64,000 nucleotides of DNA from Streptomyces atroolivaceus (GCF_000717025.1 NZ_JNXG01000023.1:4756-68755); one strand, 5' to 3'; positions 18,100 through 27,216 are shown, numbered from the stretch's first letter. Made by a program: numbers and translations. Notes: generated by a model not told the origin, from the sequence alone.

Positions 18100-18270
18100 A
18101 TGCTGGCGATAGCCGCGGCAGTACTGTTCGCCACCGCTGTCCTGATCAACGTTGCCGACATGACGGCCAACGAAGTTCTTGCCTCAGCGAACGCGATGCT
18201 GCTCGGCCTGGGCCTGCTGGCCTTGCACGCCGCCGGCATCGGCAGCGGATGGCGAGCAGGTCGACGGTGA
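18100..18270 (+). CDS. Small membrane protein (56 residues)
   Basis: The ATG follows GAAGGAG at a nine-base spacing. The product begins MLAIAAAVLFATAVLINVAD, a clean membrane helix, then has a short polar turn (MTANEVLASAN), a second hydrophobic helix (MLLGLGLLALHAAGIGSG) and a basic tail WRAGRR. It is therefore a two-helix hairpin with both ends probably on the same side of the membrane. A similar-sized small gene follows at 18444 in the same direction, and the two may have acted together. No family was recognised. Confidence 0.65.
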   Translation: MLAIAAAVLFATAVLINVADMTANEVLASANAMLLGLGLLALHAAGIGSGWRAGRR

Positions 18271-18443
18271 CTGCCACATGACAATCTGACCCCAGACCCC
18301 ATGTGGACCGGCCGGCAGCGCTGACCCACAAGCTCCGCGCTGCCGACACCGTTCCCGGGCACGCGCACGTTCCGCACCGGCGCCGGTCTCCGAGTGTCTG
18401 TGTCAGTACCCCCTTGGACACACGCGAAGAAGGAGAGAGCGCG

Positions 18444-18567
18444 ATGACCTCGATCATGACGACCACAGCCGCAGACGCCTCAGCCGCTCCCGCATGGCTG
18501 CACCTGGGTGGTGATGGCAGCGGCACTCCTGATCCTCATCTACAGCCTTGCCCGGCGCAGCAGCTGA
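18444..18567 (+). pseudogene. Small membrane protein gene with a one-base frameshift
   Basis: The ATG has a good AAGGAGAG ribosome-binding site eight bases away and reads MTSIMTTTAADASAAPAWLH before losing character. If one G is removed from GGG at 18506-18508, the frame continues into VVMAAALLILIYSLARRSS and a TGA at 18565-18567, a typical small single-pass protein of about 40 residues. As written, translation would run into an unrelated frame to 18833. Either this copy is inactivated or the base is a sequencing error. Confidence 0.6.
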
Positions 18568-18792
18568 CTCGTCGGCTGCTCTTCCCGGGTACGGAGCCCG
18601 CAGACGCGGCCGGTGCCAGACCCCTGTCGTCCCGGATGTCTCGTTTCCGGCGAAGGCCATTGCCCGTCCGCCTGCTTCAGTCGCCGACATCGGTGTGCGC
18701 GTCTCACGTACGGTGCGGTGAAGATCGCCCTTCGGCGGTGGCTGGTGCCCTTGTGGACGCCCGAGGCCGGTGCCGAGGGGACAGGCATCCGG

Positions 18793-19127
18793 ATGCACGT
18801 GATGGTCGACGGTGCCGGAATGTCGTCCGGTGAGCGGCTGGACGCGTACAACGCCGTTTCCACCTCCCTGGCCCTGCGCAGTGATCGAGCACTGGACGAG
18901 CACGTGGACGGTGCCGCACCCCTCGGTTCCGGTATCCGCGGGAGATCGGCACTGCCGAAGGAATGCGACTGCCTGCCGGTCCGCCGGAGGCCATGAGGGC
19001 GCTCGTCCGTCACGCGCCGCTTGCGGTGGTCGTGACGGACTTCTACTTGCAGCTGCAGTATGAGAGCCGGGAGACTGCGTACCCGCTGACGGGAATCCGC
19101 CAGATCTTCGAATCGAGTTACCGCTGA
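18793..19127 (+). pseudogene. Internally deleted protein-kinase-like gene remnant
   Basis: The first part reads SDRALDEHVDGAAPLGSGIR, like the N-terminus of a Streptomyces kinase-like family that I recall as beginning with an LGSGIGG glycine loop. The frame then shifts near 18950-18960 and reads EGMRLPAGPPEAMRALVRHA followed by PLAVVVTDFYLQLQYESRET. The latter resembles that family's C-terminal RHAPLAVVMxDFY..LQ.ESR block. The whole catalytic core (several hundred residues) is missing between them. The family comparison is from memory; the frame change and shortness are seen directly. Confidence 0.5.
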
Positions 19128-19297
19128 GCGTCACCGAAGGTCGGTCGGCGTTCGCCTCGCCTGCCGCCCAGCGTGACCATCGAAAGGCGGGACAGGCGTG
19201 GCCGATGTGCGGCAGCCCCCACCCAGTCGTAGGTGCCCGACCGCACGGCGTGGGCCGGGCACCTGGCGCTGTTGTCGTCCTGGCGGCTGATACGCGT

Positions 19298-19879
19298 CTA
19301 GTACGCGTCCACCAGAGTGCGGCCGTCGGCAGGAGTGAGTGACACCAGGCCGTTGGCGTAGGCGGACTCGACGCGAGCCCGTTCAGCAGCGTTCGGAACC
19401 GCGTTCCTGCAACTGGTGCCTGCGCTCGAACCTGACATCAGCTGGGAGCACGGGCCGGGTTTGGTGTCGGGCAGGCCCAGGCTGTGCCCGATCTCGTGGG
19501 CGGCGATGCGGGTCTTGTCATGGCCCTGAGATACGGCCTGGCTGCCCAGTTCGACACGCACCTGGCCGCCCGGGCGCACCGGGCCGAGTGTCGCCTGCGG
19601 CCATCCGCTGGTGGCGACGATCTGGATCTCGGCCCGGGTGCCAGGTGCGGCTTCGACCAGCCTGACATTGCCGACGTTCTGGTTCCACGAGGCGACTCCG
19701 GCGGATATCGCCGCTTCCCAGCCGCCTGCTCGGCTGTCGTCGTAGCGAAGTGTCACTACCGCCGCCGCGTTCTGAGTGGTGGCCGGCTCCGTCGGTGGTG
19801 TGGCGTGCGCTGCTGTTGCTGCGGCCAGGGTGACCGCGGCGGCGGTGCCGGCTGCCTTGAGCCATAAGGAGTGCGGCAT
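19298..19879 (-). CDS. snpA: Snapalysin-family zinc metalloprotease (secreted)
   Basis: 193 residues with a signal peptide (about 1-26, ending TAAHA). The catalytic motif HEIGHSLGLPD supplies His128, His132 and Asp138, the zinc ligands of snapalysins (family M7). It continues into GPCSQLMSGSSAGTSC, whose two cysteines form the known disulfide. Snapalysin is a small neutral protease secreted by Streptomyces that degrades milk proteins. The usual divergent LysR activator is absent here; a TetR regulator is divergent instead. Confidence 0.93.
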   Translation of the reverse strand: MPHSLWLKAAGTAAAVTLAAATAAHATPPTEPATTQNAAAVVTLRYDDSRAGGWEAAISAGVASWNQNVGNVRLVEAAPGTRAEIQIVATSGWPQATLGPVRPGGQVRVELGSQAVSQGHDKTRIAAHEIGHSLGLPDTKPGPCSQLMSGSSAGTSCRNAVPNAAERARVESAYANGLVSLTPADGRTLVDAY

Positions 19880-20062
19880 TGGCGTCCCTTCACTCGTGGG
19901 GGGGCTCGGCCCCGCTCGGAACCGAGAGCGGGGGAGGGGGACTGCATCAGCCGACTGGCCGGTTGCAGCTTCTCCCGGGGCCTGAGAACTATGCCCACCG
20001 GTTGGCATTAGTCATGCCCCTGTCATCGAGATTAGGCCGGAAAGCGGTGTGTGACGGGCCGT

Positions 20063-20140
20063 ATCAGACCGCCGGTTTGTTGTTGTCCAAACGTAAAGTA
20101 CCGCCGGTCTGATGTTAAGGGACTGGGGGTCCGTAAAGTA
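20063..20140 (+). promoter_or_regulatory. Candidate operator region of the TetR gene
   Basis: Two exact copies of CGTAAAGTA lie 40 bases apart (20092-20100 and 20132-20140), the second touching the ATG. An inverted repeat ATCAGACC/GGTCTGAT lies at 20063-20070 and 20106-20113. The layout suits autoregulation by the TetR protein; binding is inferred. Confidence 0.45.
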
Positions 20141-20826
20141 TGGGTATGACGAGTTTCCAGCGTGCGCGCAGCGAGGAGCAGCGGGAGGTCCGGCGGCGGT
20201 CGATCCTCGACGTGACCGCCGCGATGCTCGACGAGATGCCCGTCGCGGAGGTCAGCCTGAACGAGCTGAGCCGCCGGGTGGGGCTGGCCAAGTCGAACGT
20301 GCTGCGGTACTTCGAGTCCCGCGAGGTGATCCTGCTGGAGTTGCTGGACCGGGCGTGGAAGGAGTGGGCGGCCGACCTGCCGACAGCCCTGGCGGGGGCG
20401 ATCGACGCGGACGCGTCCCAGCAGGAACGCACCGAGCAGTTCGCCGCCGCGCTGGCAGCTTCTCTGGCGGGGCGCACGGTCTTCTGCGACTTGCTCAGCG
20501 CGCAGACCGCTGTGCTGGAGCACAAGGCCTCCCCGCAGGCAGCAGCCCACTACAAGCGGGCAGCCATCGCGAACATGGGCGATCTGGCCGCCATCGCCGT
20601 CATCCACCTGCCGGCCCTGGGGGAGCGGGCTTTCCACCTGGCGGCCTCGATCACCATGATGATCGGCGCGGTGTGGACCCACTCCCGCCCCTCGCCCGCG
20701 ATGCTCGCAGCCTACGAGGCCGACCCCGGTCTGGGCATGGCCAGGATGGACTTCGCCGTCTCACTGCAGGACACGGTGGCCACGCTCGCCGCCGGATCGA
20801 TCGCCAGATCCACCCCATCCCGCTGA
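20140..20826 (+). CDS. TetR-family transcriptional regulator
   Basis: 228 residues. The N-terminal helix-turn-helix is clear: ILDVTAAMLDEMPVAEVSLN, then ELSRRVGLAKSNVLRYFESR and EVILLELLDRAW. The C-terminal domain is helical and contains ALGERAFHLAASITMMIGAV. TetR proteins repress their own and neighbouring promoters until a small ligand binds. Start choices are ATG 20140 and ATG 20146, and no good ribosome-binding site is visible, so the message may be leaderless. It is divergent from the snapalysin gene. Confidence 0.92.
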   Translation: MGMTSFQRARSEEQREVRRRSILDVTAAMLDEMPVAEVSLNELSRRVGLAKSNVLRYFESREVILLELLDRAWKEWAADLPTALAGAIDADASQQERTEQFAAALAASLAGRTVFCDLLSAQTAVLEHKASPQAAAHYKRAAIANMGDLAAIAVIHLPALGERAFHLAASITMMIGAVWTHSRPSPAMLAAYEADPGLGMARMDFAVSLQDTVATLAAGSIARSTPSR

Positions 20827-20952
20827 GACACCCTCCGGGCACCCGTTCGCCCCGGCGGCATTCGTGTAGCCCGTGAGACCCACACCTTCGTAAGAAGTGA
20901 TGAAACCGTCCTTGTCCCTGTGGGGCGAGGCTGACCGGAAGGCACACCGAAC

Positions 20953-21621
20953 ATGACTGGACAACGCGACCGTTGGGCGGAGCTGACCGGGGGACAAGCC
21001 GGCGAGGAGTACGCTCAGCGTTTTGCGCGGCTGGCCGAATCGGGCCACGACATGCACGGTGAGGCAGCCTTCTGCGCCGCATTGCTGAACCCCGCCGCCC
21101 GGATACTCGATGCCGGCTGCGGCACCGGTCGGATCGCGGTCCGGCTCGCCGAGCTCGGCCACCACTGCACCGGTGTGGACATCGATTCCTCGATGCTCGC
21201 CGTCGCCCGGCGGGACGCCCCCGCGCAGGAGTGGCTCCTCGGTGATCTGGCCCGTCTGGAGGACCTCGGCCTGAAACCGGGCTTCGACCTGGCGCTCGCC
21301 GCCGGAAACGTCATCCCGCTTCTGGCCCCCGGCACCGAATCGGCTGTCGTCCGGCAGCTGGCCGCCGTACTGCGACCAGGTGGTCTGTTGGTCACGGGCT
21401 TCGGACTGGATGCGGCGCACCTTCCGTTGCCGGAGCCGCCGGTGACCCTCACGGAGTTCGATCACTGGTGTGCCCAGGCCGGACTGACCTTGCGGCAGCG
21501 CTACGCCACCTGGAGCGGCGATCCCTACGACCAAGGCTGCGGCTATGCCGTCAGCGTGCACTCCCGCCCGCCACGTGAGCCCTCTCCCGCGACGGCCAGC
21601 CCCGGGCACGCGCCGGAGTGA
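20953..21621 (+). CDS. Class I SAM-dependent methyltransferase
   Basis: 222 residues. Motif I is ILDAGCGTGRIAVRLAELG, followed by the acidic strand end CTGVDIDSSMLAVARR and motif IV around FDLALAAGNVIPLLAP. LAAVLRPGGLLVTGFGLD is the usual post-motif helix and strand. The acceptor is not evident; the short C-terminal cap suggests a small molecule. It lies 126 bases behind the TetR gene in the same direction and could be regulated with it. Confidence 0.9.
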   Translation: MTGQRDRWAELTGGQAGEEYAQRFARLAESGHDMHGEAAFCAALLNPAARILDAGCGTGRIAVRLAELGHHCTGVDIDSSMLAVARRDAPAQEWLLGDLARLEDLGLKPGFDLALAAGNVIPLLAPGTESAVVRQLAAVLRPGGLLVTGFGLDAAHLPLPEPPVTLTEFDHWCAQAGLTLRQRYATWSGDPYDQGCGYAVSVHSRPPREPSPATASPGHAPE

Positions 21622-22036
21622 TCCCACGCCTTGGTCGTCTGCACCGGCGTGATGCTCACCCCGGCGCTGCACACCACCGACGTCGGCCCGTTGCACGAGC
21701 GGCAGGCCGGCCGACGGCGCCCCGGGCTGCTTACCCACAACCGTGGGACCTGCACAGACCCTTACCGGCTCCGCAGGGCTTCGGCCGTGTGGGGGTTCTG
21801 CCCTCGCCGCGCACGTTCCAGGCACTGACAACGCGGGCCGAGCGGTGGCCCGGGATCAGCCCTCCACCCGGGCACCGGGCGTGGTGGAGGCAGGGAGCCC
21901 CGCTGCAAGGCCACGAAGACGGCAACGGGGCCGCAGGCCGCCACGAGCCGGACCACCGGCGCCCGTGTTCCAGCGGCGGGCTGAGGGCCTGGATGCGGCG
22001 CTGCCCGCTCCCGTCACCCCGGTCGGCGGACCGGGC
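21622..22036. other. Gap without a recognisable gene
   Basis: About 415 bases between a methyltransferase gene (+) and the GPP34 gene (-), a convergent boundary. No open frame has a plausible start with family features. Confidence 0.5.
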
Positions 22037-22642
22037 TCACGGTCCGCGCCAGAGGTTGGCGAAGGCAGCGTTCTCGATGGTTCGCCTCTGGCGTACGGCT
22101 TCCAGCTCCATCACCGCGTCGTGGACGGCGGCCACCACGGTCGCCACCGCCTCGTCGTCGAGGCCGGCCTCGTCGTCGGATCCTGCGCTGTCGATGCCGA
22201 CGACCGAGGCGAGGTGGGCCAGGACGGGTTCCTTCTCCTCCCAGCGGTCGGTCGCCCGGCGTCGGCTGGGCGTATCGACCAGTTCCAGGCGTTCCGAGCC
22301 GAGGGACAATCGGCCGCTCCGTTTCCGCGTCAGCTCGTGGTCCTCCTCCAGTGCGGTCCGGTACACGTCCGCGAGGTCCCGGCCCCGACGCCACAGCCAG
22401 TCCTCGATCCGCTCGTAAGGCGGTTGCCGAGTGAGCAGTGCCGCAGCCTCGCCGAGGAGCCGGTCGTCCGGAGCCGGCGGCCCGCCCGGCACGATGCGAT
22501 CGCCGTCCACGGTGATGGTCCCGGCGGCGCTGAGATCGATCAGTTCGGCTCCAGCGAGTGCGAGCGACAGGTCACCCTGTCCCACAGCATGCTCCAGCCT
22601 CGGGTCCATGGTGACGATGAACAGGTCTTTCGCAGTGGTCAT
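22037..22642 (-). CDS. GPP34 (Golgi phosphoprotein 3-like) family protein
   Basis: 201 residues with the GPP34 pattern: DLFIVTMDPRLEHAVGQGDL, then ALAGAELIDLSAAGTITVDG, and helical segments with ENAAFANLWRGP at the end. Eukaryotic GOLPH3 binds phosphatidylinositol-4-phosphate. The bacterial members, common in Streptomyces, are soluble helical proteins of unknown role that may bind membranes. The start at MTTAKDL is preferred to an upstream ATG at 22729. Monocistronic. Confidence 0.87.
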   Translation of the reverse strand: MTTAKDLFIVTMDPRLEHAVGQGDLSLALAGAELIDLSAAGTITVDGDRIVPGGPPAPDDRLLGEAAALLTRQPPYERIEDWLWRRGRDLADVYRTALEEDHELTRKRSGRLSLGSERLELVDTPSRRRATDRWEEKEPVLAHLASVVGIDSAGSDDEAGLDDEAVATVVAAVHDAVMELEAVRQRRTIENAAFANLWRGP

Positions 22643-23106
22643 GAACGGCTCCCCTCGGGGACATCGGCAAAGGTGCGTCTCCACCGGCCCGCCCGTGTCC
22701 CGAGCTGGTCCGGCGGAGGCGTCTGTCACGTCAGTATCGCCTCCGTCCGGGCCGCCGAAGCCCTGTCACACGACGCCGCTGCCGCCGACGGGTGAAGCGG
22801 GCCCGACCGACCTCCTGCTCTTCGCCGAGATGCTGCACAGTCATGACCCAGGAGATCGCGGCGTGGCCGACGCCGGCCACCCTCTCCCCCCAGGATCGCC
22901 GGAAGTCCGGGAAGCGGCGGACCGATCGCCGGCCGCCTGCGGCCCCGCATCCAAGGACCGCCGCGCGACGGGTGGAAGCCGCACCACTGCTTCCCGAGCC
23001 CGGGAGCCCGGAGGCCAGGGCCGGATCGCCCGGCGCCGTGTCATCGGAGCCGGTGGAAGGTAAATGCGTCGACAGCACCCTTTGGCGCCCGGCAGAGTGG
23101 CCGCCC

Positions 23107-23847
23107 GTGACGAGCAGTGAGCTGTGGACCCGTGCGACCGCCGACCGCTACGACGCCGAGGAGGCCGAATCGTCCTCGGCTGCCGCTCTCGAACCGACTC
23201 TCGCCTGTCTGGCAGAGCTTGCCGGGGACGGCCGGGCACTGGAGTTCGCCATCGGGACCGGACGCGTGGGAGTCCCGCTTCGGGAACGCGGCGTACCGGT
23301 GGTGGGCATCGAACTGTCCGAGCACATGGCCGCGGTGCTGCGGCGCAAGATCGCCGAGGACGTGCTTCCGGTGTTCGTCGGGGACATGGCTACCACCGTC
23401 GTCCCCGGCGAGTTCACCCTGGTCTATCTCGTCTACAACACCATCTCGAATCTGCTCACGCAGGACGAGCAGGTCGAGTGCTTTCGCAATGCGGCACGTC
23501 ATCTGGAGCCAGGCGGCCGATTCGTCATCGAGCTGGGTGTGCCGCCGCTGCGGTTCCTGCCGCCAGGCCAGGTCGCGGTGCCGTTCGACCTCTCTGAAGG
23601 GCATCTCGGCTTCGACACCTTCGATCTCGTCGAGCAGATTCTCGTCTCGCACCACTTCACCCGTGATGGCGACGACGGCCGATACCGTCGTGGCAACTCC
23701 CGGCATCGGTATGCCTGGCCGGCAGAGCTGGACCTGATGGCACGGATTGCTGGGCTCGAACTGGAACGTCGCGTCGCGGACTGGGACGGGGCGCCGTTCG
23801 CCCAGGACTCCGCGAAGCACATCTCCGTGTGGCGCAAGCCGACCTGA
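23107..23847 (+). CDS. Class I SAM-dependent methyltransferase
   Basis: 246 residues. The opening ELWTRATADRYDAEEAESSS is typical of a Streptomyces methyltransferase group. Motif I is ALEFAIGTGRVGVPLRERG, followed by VVGIELSEHMAAVLRRK, then FTLVYLVYNTISNLLTQDEQ and LEPGGRFVIELGVPPL. The C-terminal domain has the aromatic HRYAWPAELDLMA. The GTG at 23107 fits the family length; an open frame continues upstream without coding character. The substrate is unknown. Confidence 0.88.
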   Translation: MTSSELWTRATADRYDAEEAESSSAAALEPTLACLAELAGDGRALEFAIGTGRVGVPLRERGVPVVGIELSEHMAAVLRRKIAEDVLPVFVGDMATTVVPGEFTLVYLVYNTISNLLTQDEQVECFRNAARHLEPGGRFVIELGVPPLRFLPPGQVAVPFDLSEGHLGFDTFDLVEQILVSHHFTRDGDDGRYRRGNSRHRYAWPAELDLMARIAGLELERRVADWDGAPFAQDSAKHISVWRKPT

Positions 23848-24514
23848 GCCGACCGGGGGCCTGTCGACCGTGCACCGCGCCTGTTCTCAGGCTCCCGTGG
23901 CGAGTTCGGGCGTCACCAGCGGATCAGTGCACCTCCGATGGTGGGGCAGCCCTGTGGATGTCGTCGCCTATCTCCCAGCAGATCTGTGAGCGGCGAACCG
24001 GTGCGGGAGGGCGAATGACCCCTCGGAGCCAGCAGTCGGACGCCGGGTCGGGAGGCCACGTTCGGGCCCGGGCGGGCGATGTACGGCCTCACGCCGTGGG
24101 CCAGGACGAGGCGGCGGTACTTCGGCGCGGGCCTAGCCACGGTTGCCCAGCACTGCATCCGGGCGAAGCCGGGGCCGGTCCGCGCCGGCGCCTGAAGCAG
24201 AGGCATCAGCTGAGTGGATCAGGCCCGCCGTGTGGCGGGCCGGATCAGAGCCAAGGGCCCCAGCGCCGCCGTCGCCATTCCGTAGGCGCCTGAGGGGCAT
24301 TCCGCCCGGAATTCTTGGGGGGCGGTTGGCCGTCGAGGCAGGTAGCGGCGGGAGCGGGACGTACGCGGCCGGCGCGGTGTGACTGAATCAGAAGGGCCGG
24401 CGTCGCCGCCCACCCATCGGCGGGCCCGCCGCTCCTGTCGGCCACCGCGGCCGCCCGGCCACCGATCGAAGGTCCTCCTTTGCCGCCGCTGGACACAGTG
24501 CTGATAATCGCGGG
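23848..24514. other. Gap without a recognisable gene
   Basis: About 670 bases. Arg/Gly/Pro-rich translations in several frames look like compositional artefacts, and no gene or IS end was recognised. Confidence 0.5.
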
Positions 24515-25057
24515 ATGCAACGCGCGATCAACTTCCGTACCCGAGTCGGAGCGCCCGTGTCCGACCGGGGCAGGCTGCCGTCTTTGACGGGGCTCCGTTT
24601 CTGGGCCGCTCTGCTGGTCGTCCTGTACCACCTGTCCCGTCAGGCCGGGGAGATACCAGGGCTCAGCCAGGCCGTCTGGTATGGCCGCAGCGGGGTCACC
24701 TTCTTCTTCGTACTGTCCGGGTTCGTCCTGGCCTGGACTTATGACGGGGCGACGGTTCCGACGAGGGTGTTCCTGTGGCGGCGCTTCGCCCGGATCTGGC
24801 CGCTCATGGTGGTCACGAGCGCGGCGTCCGTCGGAGCGTGGCTCTGGCTGGACAAAGCGGTGTCCGCGAAAGCCGTGGTAGCGAATCTGCTCCTCGTGCA
24901 CGCCTGGATCCCCGAGACCGAGTACCTCAAGGGCGCCAACCCCGCAGCATGGTCCCTCACCCGCCGCCGCGCAGAGCCCCCAGCCGACTCCGCCGCGCAC
25001 CCACTGGTTCATCCTCGTGCCCCCGAAGAGGCGGCCAAGGGGGCGGCCGGCCCGTAG
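24515..25057 (+). pseudogene. Truncated acyltransferase-3 family membrane protein
   Basis: The first 150 residues are a good OafA/YrhL-type acyltransferase: RLPSLTGLRFWAALLVVLYH with the catalytic His in the first membrane helix, then GRSGVTFFFVLSGFVLAW, RRFARIWPLMVVTSAASVGA and NPAAWSL. In intact members NPAAWSL is followed by an S-x-E membrane segment and another 200 or more residues. Here the sequence turns into Arg/Pro-rich filler at about 24960 and stops at 25057. The gene is probably dead, and the rest is not found downstream. Confidence 0.7.
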
Positions 25058-25648
25058 CTCCGCTCTGCCGTGAAGCCTGCGCGTGACAGTCCCGGAGTGA
25101 CGTCAGGGCTGATCGGAGGCGAGGACCCTCAGCGTGGAGCCTCGGCCGGTAGAGGCCCATGGACCGACCGGCAGGCGCCCGCGCCAACAGGGGTAGGTGC
25201 TGTCCGAAGAGATTCCGTCCAACTCATGCCCCCAGCACGGGGAGGAGCACGGCAGAACAGCTCGGCGGCTACCGCGAGTTCACTGTGACGCGCCCCTGCC
25301 ACACCACCGAGGTGCGCGCGCGTCTGCTCGTCTTGTGTCCGGGGCCGCTGTGGCCGCCGGCTCTGAGCCGAGCCATGGGCACCGCCACTCGCGCCCGCCG
25401 GCGTTGCAGAAGGTGACGTGGTCGCGGTCCATCGAGAGCTGACGGCCGGCGGCGCGGCCCGGCCCTCCCCGCCTGCGGCTTCACCGCTGTCCCCGCATAC
25501 CTTGCACCGGGCTACCCACGGCGATCCGACGCCGGGGGGGACATCCAGATCTGGCCACCGAAGGACCGGGCCGGAGTAGGCCTGCGGGCATGGTCCGTGA
25601 GGTCTCGACCTTGAGCGGGCAGGTCCGCGGGAGTGCGCGCTGTCTCCG
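25058..25648. other. Gap without a recognisable gene
   Basis: About 590 bases between the truncated acyltransferase and the CGNR gene. Nothing with family features was found in six frames. Confidence 0.5.
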
Positions 25649-26236
25649 TTAGGTACGGGTCGGCTCGGCCTGGTTGTGGCGCCGGTAGTAGCGGGCGACG
25701 CGGGTCCGGTTGCCGCAGCGGGTGGGGGAGCACCAGCGACGGCGGGGGTGTGCCGTCAGGAACACCATGACGCAGTCGTCGGCCTCGCATTCTTTGAGCC
25801 TGTCGATCGCGGGGGTGCTGAGCATCTCGGCAGCGGCCTCGGCCAGCAGTGCGGCGAGGCGGGTGCCGAGGGGGCCGTTGCGGCGGGGGATGGCTGTGAC
25901 TGCGGTGCCGTCCCAGTCGAGTTCGCGTACGGGTGGTGCCGCACGCTGGGCCTCGGTGAGTCCGCGCAGGGCCCGCACGGGGGGTTCCGATCGGTCCAAC
26001 AGTGCCCGGACAGCGGCTTCGGTGTGTGCTCGGACGGTGTGGAGGGGGGCGAGGTCGGACCGGGTCGGTGCGGTGTTCTGGACCTCTCCCTGGAGGCGGT
26101 CTCTCTCCAGGAGCAGCCAGCCGGACAACTGCTGTGGGGTAGCAAGCAGGTCCACGCGCCCGTGGGCGCCTGCGGGGCGGGTGTTGACCAGGTCCAGCGC
26201 CAGGGCCTCACCGATCAGAGGTTCACTGTCAGCCAT
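25649..26236 (-). CDS. CGNR zinc-finger (ABATE-domain) stress regulator
   Basis: 195 residues. The N-terminal ABATE domain opens with EALALDLVNTRPAG and ends around residue 135. The C-terminal zinc finger has CEADDC, then RRWCSPTRCGNRTRVARYYR, which contains the CGNR signature and four candidate Cys ligands. Such proteins are transcription regulators of stress or catabolic genes in actinobacteria. It is divergent from an alpha/beta hydrolase across 89 bases that carry a repeated octamer, so it probably controls that gene. Confidence 0.9.
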   Translation of the reverse strand: MADSEPLIGEALALDLVNTRPAGAHGRVDLLATPQQLSGWLLLERDRLQGEVQNTAPTRSDLAPLHTVRAHTEAAVRALLDRSEPPVRALRGLTEAQRAAPPVRELDWDGTAVTAIPRRNGPLGTRLAALLAEAAAEMLSTPAIDRLKECEADDCVMVFLTAHPRRRWCSPTRCGNRTRVARYYRRHNQAEPTRT

Positions 26237-26325
26237 GCCCTAATGCTACATCGTGCCCTTGACGCGTTAGCCGCAGCGAGGGCTTAATGCTAATGCGACT
26301 TCGCGCTGAGGAGGCATGTGCTTTG
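26237..26325. promoter_or_regulatory. Divergent promoter region with a repeated octamer
   Basis: TAATGCTA occurs at 26241-26248 and 26285-26292, one copy close to each gene, in an otherwise GC-rich region. These are candidate binding sites for the CGNR protein; that is inference. Confidence 0.45.
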
Positions 26326-27216
26326 ATGACCGTGACACCATCCCCCATCGCTGTTCCGGCCCGGACCGCCCACCGGTTCATCGAGGTAGATCAGGTGAAG
26401 GTCTTCTACCGGGAGTCCCTGCCTGAGCGCCCCGACGCTCCCGTGGTGCTGCTGCTGCACGGCTTTCCCTCCGCCTCGCACCAGTTCCGTCGCCTGATCG
26501 ACACCCTCGGCCACCATTACCGGCTCATCGCCCCCGACTATCCGGGCTTCGGGCACACCCGCACCCCGGACGGGTTTGTCTACTCCTTCGAGCGGCTCGC
26601 AGATGTCGTGGAGCGCTTCACCGAACGCCTGGGCCTGACCCGTTTCGCGATGTACCTCTTCGACTTCGGTGCCCCCGTCGGCTTTCGCCTGGCGCTCCGC
26701 CGCCCGGATCGTGTCGCGGGCCTGATCGTGCAGAACGGCAACGCATATGCCGAGGGGCTGTCGGAGCCGGCCCGCAAGTTCACCGCCCTCGCCCCCGACA
26801 CACCCGGCGCCGACCAGGCCGTCCTCGACATGTTCACATTGGACGCCACCCGCGCCCAGTACGAGGGCGGCACCGTCGACCCCGAACTGATCGCGCCCGA
26901 GGGCTGGCTGCTCGACCAGCACTTTCTCGACCAGCCCGGCCGCAAGCACGCGCAACGCGCGCTCGCCTACGACTACAAGAGCAACATCGCCGCCTACCCC
27001 GACTGGCAGGCGTGGCTGCGCAAGCACAGGCCGCCGACCCTGATCACCTGGGGCCGCGGCGACCCGTTCTTCCCCGAACCCGGCGCGCTGGCCTACCTTT
27101 CCGACCTGCCGGACGCCGAACTTCACCTGTTCGACACCGGTCACTTCGCCTTGGAGGACCACTTGCCCGAAATCGCCCCGCTGGTTGCCGACTTTCTCAC
27201 CCGCACCTGGGCCTGA
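26326..27216 (+). CDS. Alpha/beta hydrolase of the epoxide hydrolase/haloalkane dehalogenase type
   Basis: 296 residues. HGFPSASHQF (from residue 45) forms the oxyanion region. The nucleophile elbow reads YLFDFGAPVG, placing Asp113 where lipases have Ser, as in epoxide hydrolases and dehalogenases. WGRGDPFFP (Asp246) and DTGHFALED (His273) complete a triad. The start at 26326 has GAGGAGG about 11 bases upstream; an upstream ATG at 26287 falls inside the likely operator. It is divergent from, and probably regulated by, the CGNR protein. The substrate is not known. Confidence 0.88.
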   Translation: MTVTPSPIAVPARTAHRFIEVDQVKVFYRESLPERPDAPVVLLLHGFPSASHQFRRLIDTLGHHYRLIAPDYPGFGHTRTPDGFVYSFERLADVVERFTERLGLTRFAMYLFDFGAPVGFRLALRRPDRVAGLIVQNGNAYAEGLSEPARKFTALAPDTPGADQAVLDMFTLDATRAQYEGGTVDPELIAPEGWLLDQHFLDQPGRKHAQRALAYDYKSNIAAYPDWQAWLRKHRPPTLITWGRGDPFFPEPGALAYLSDLPDAELHLFDTGHFALEDHLPEIAPLVADFLTRTWA

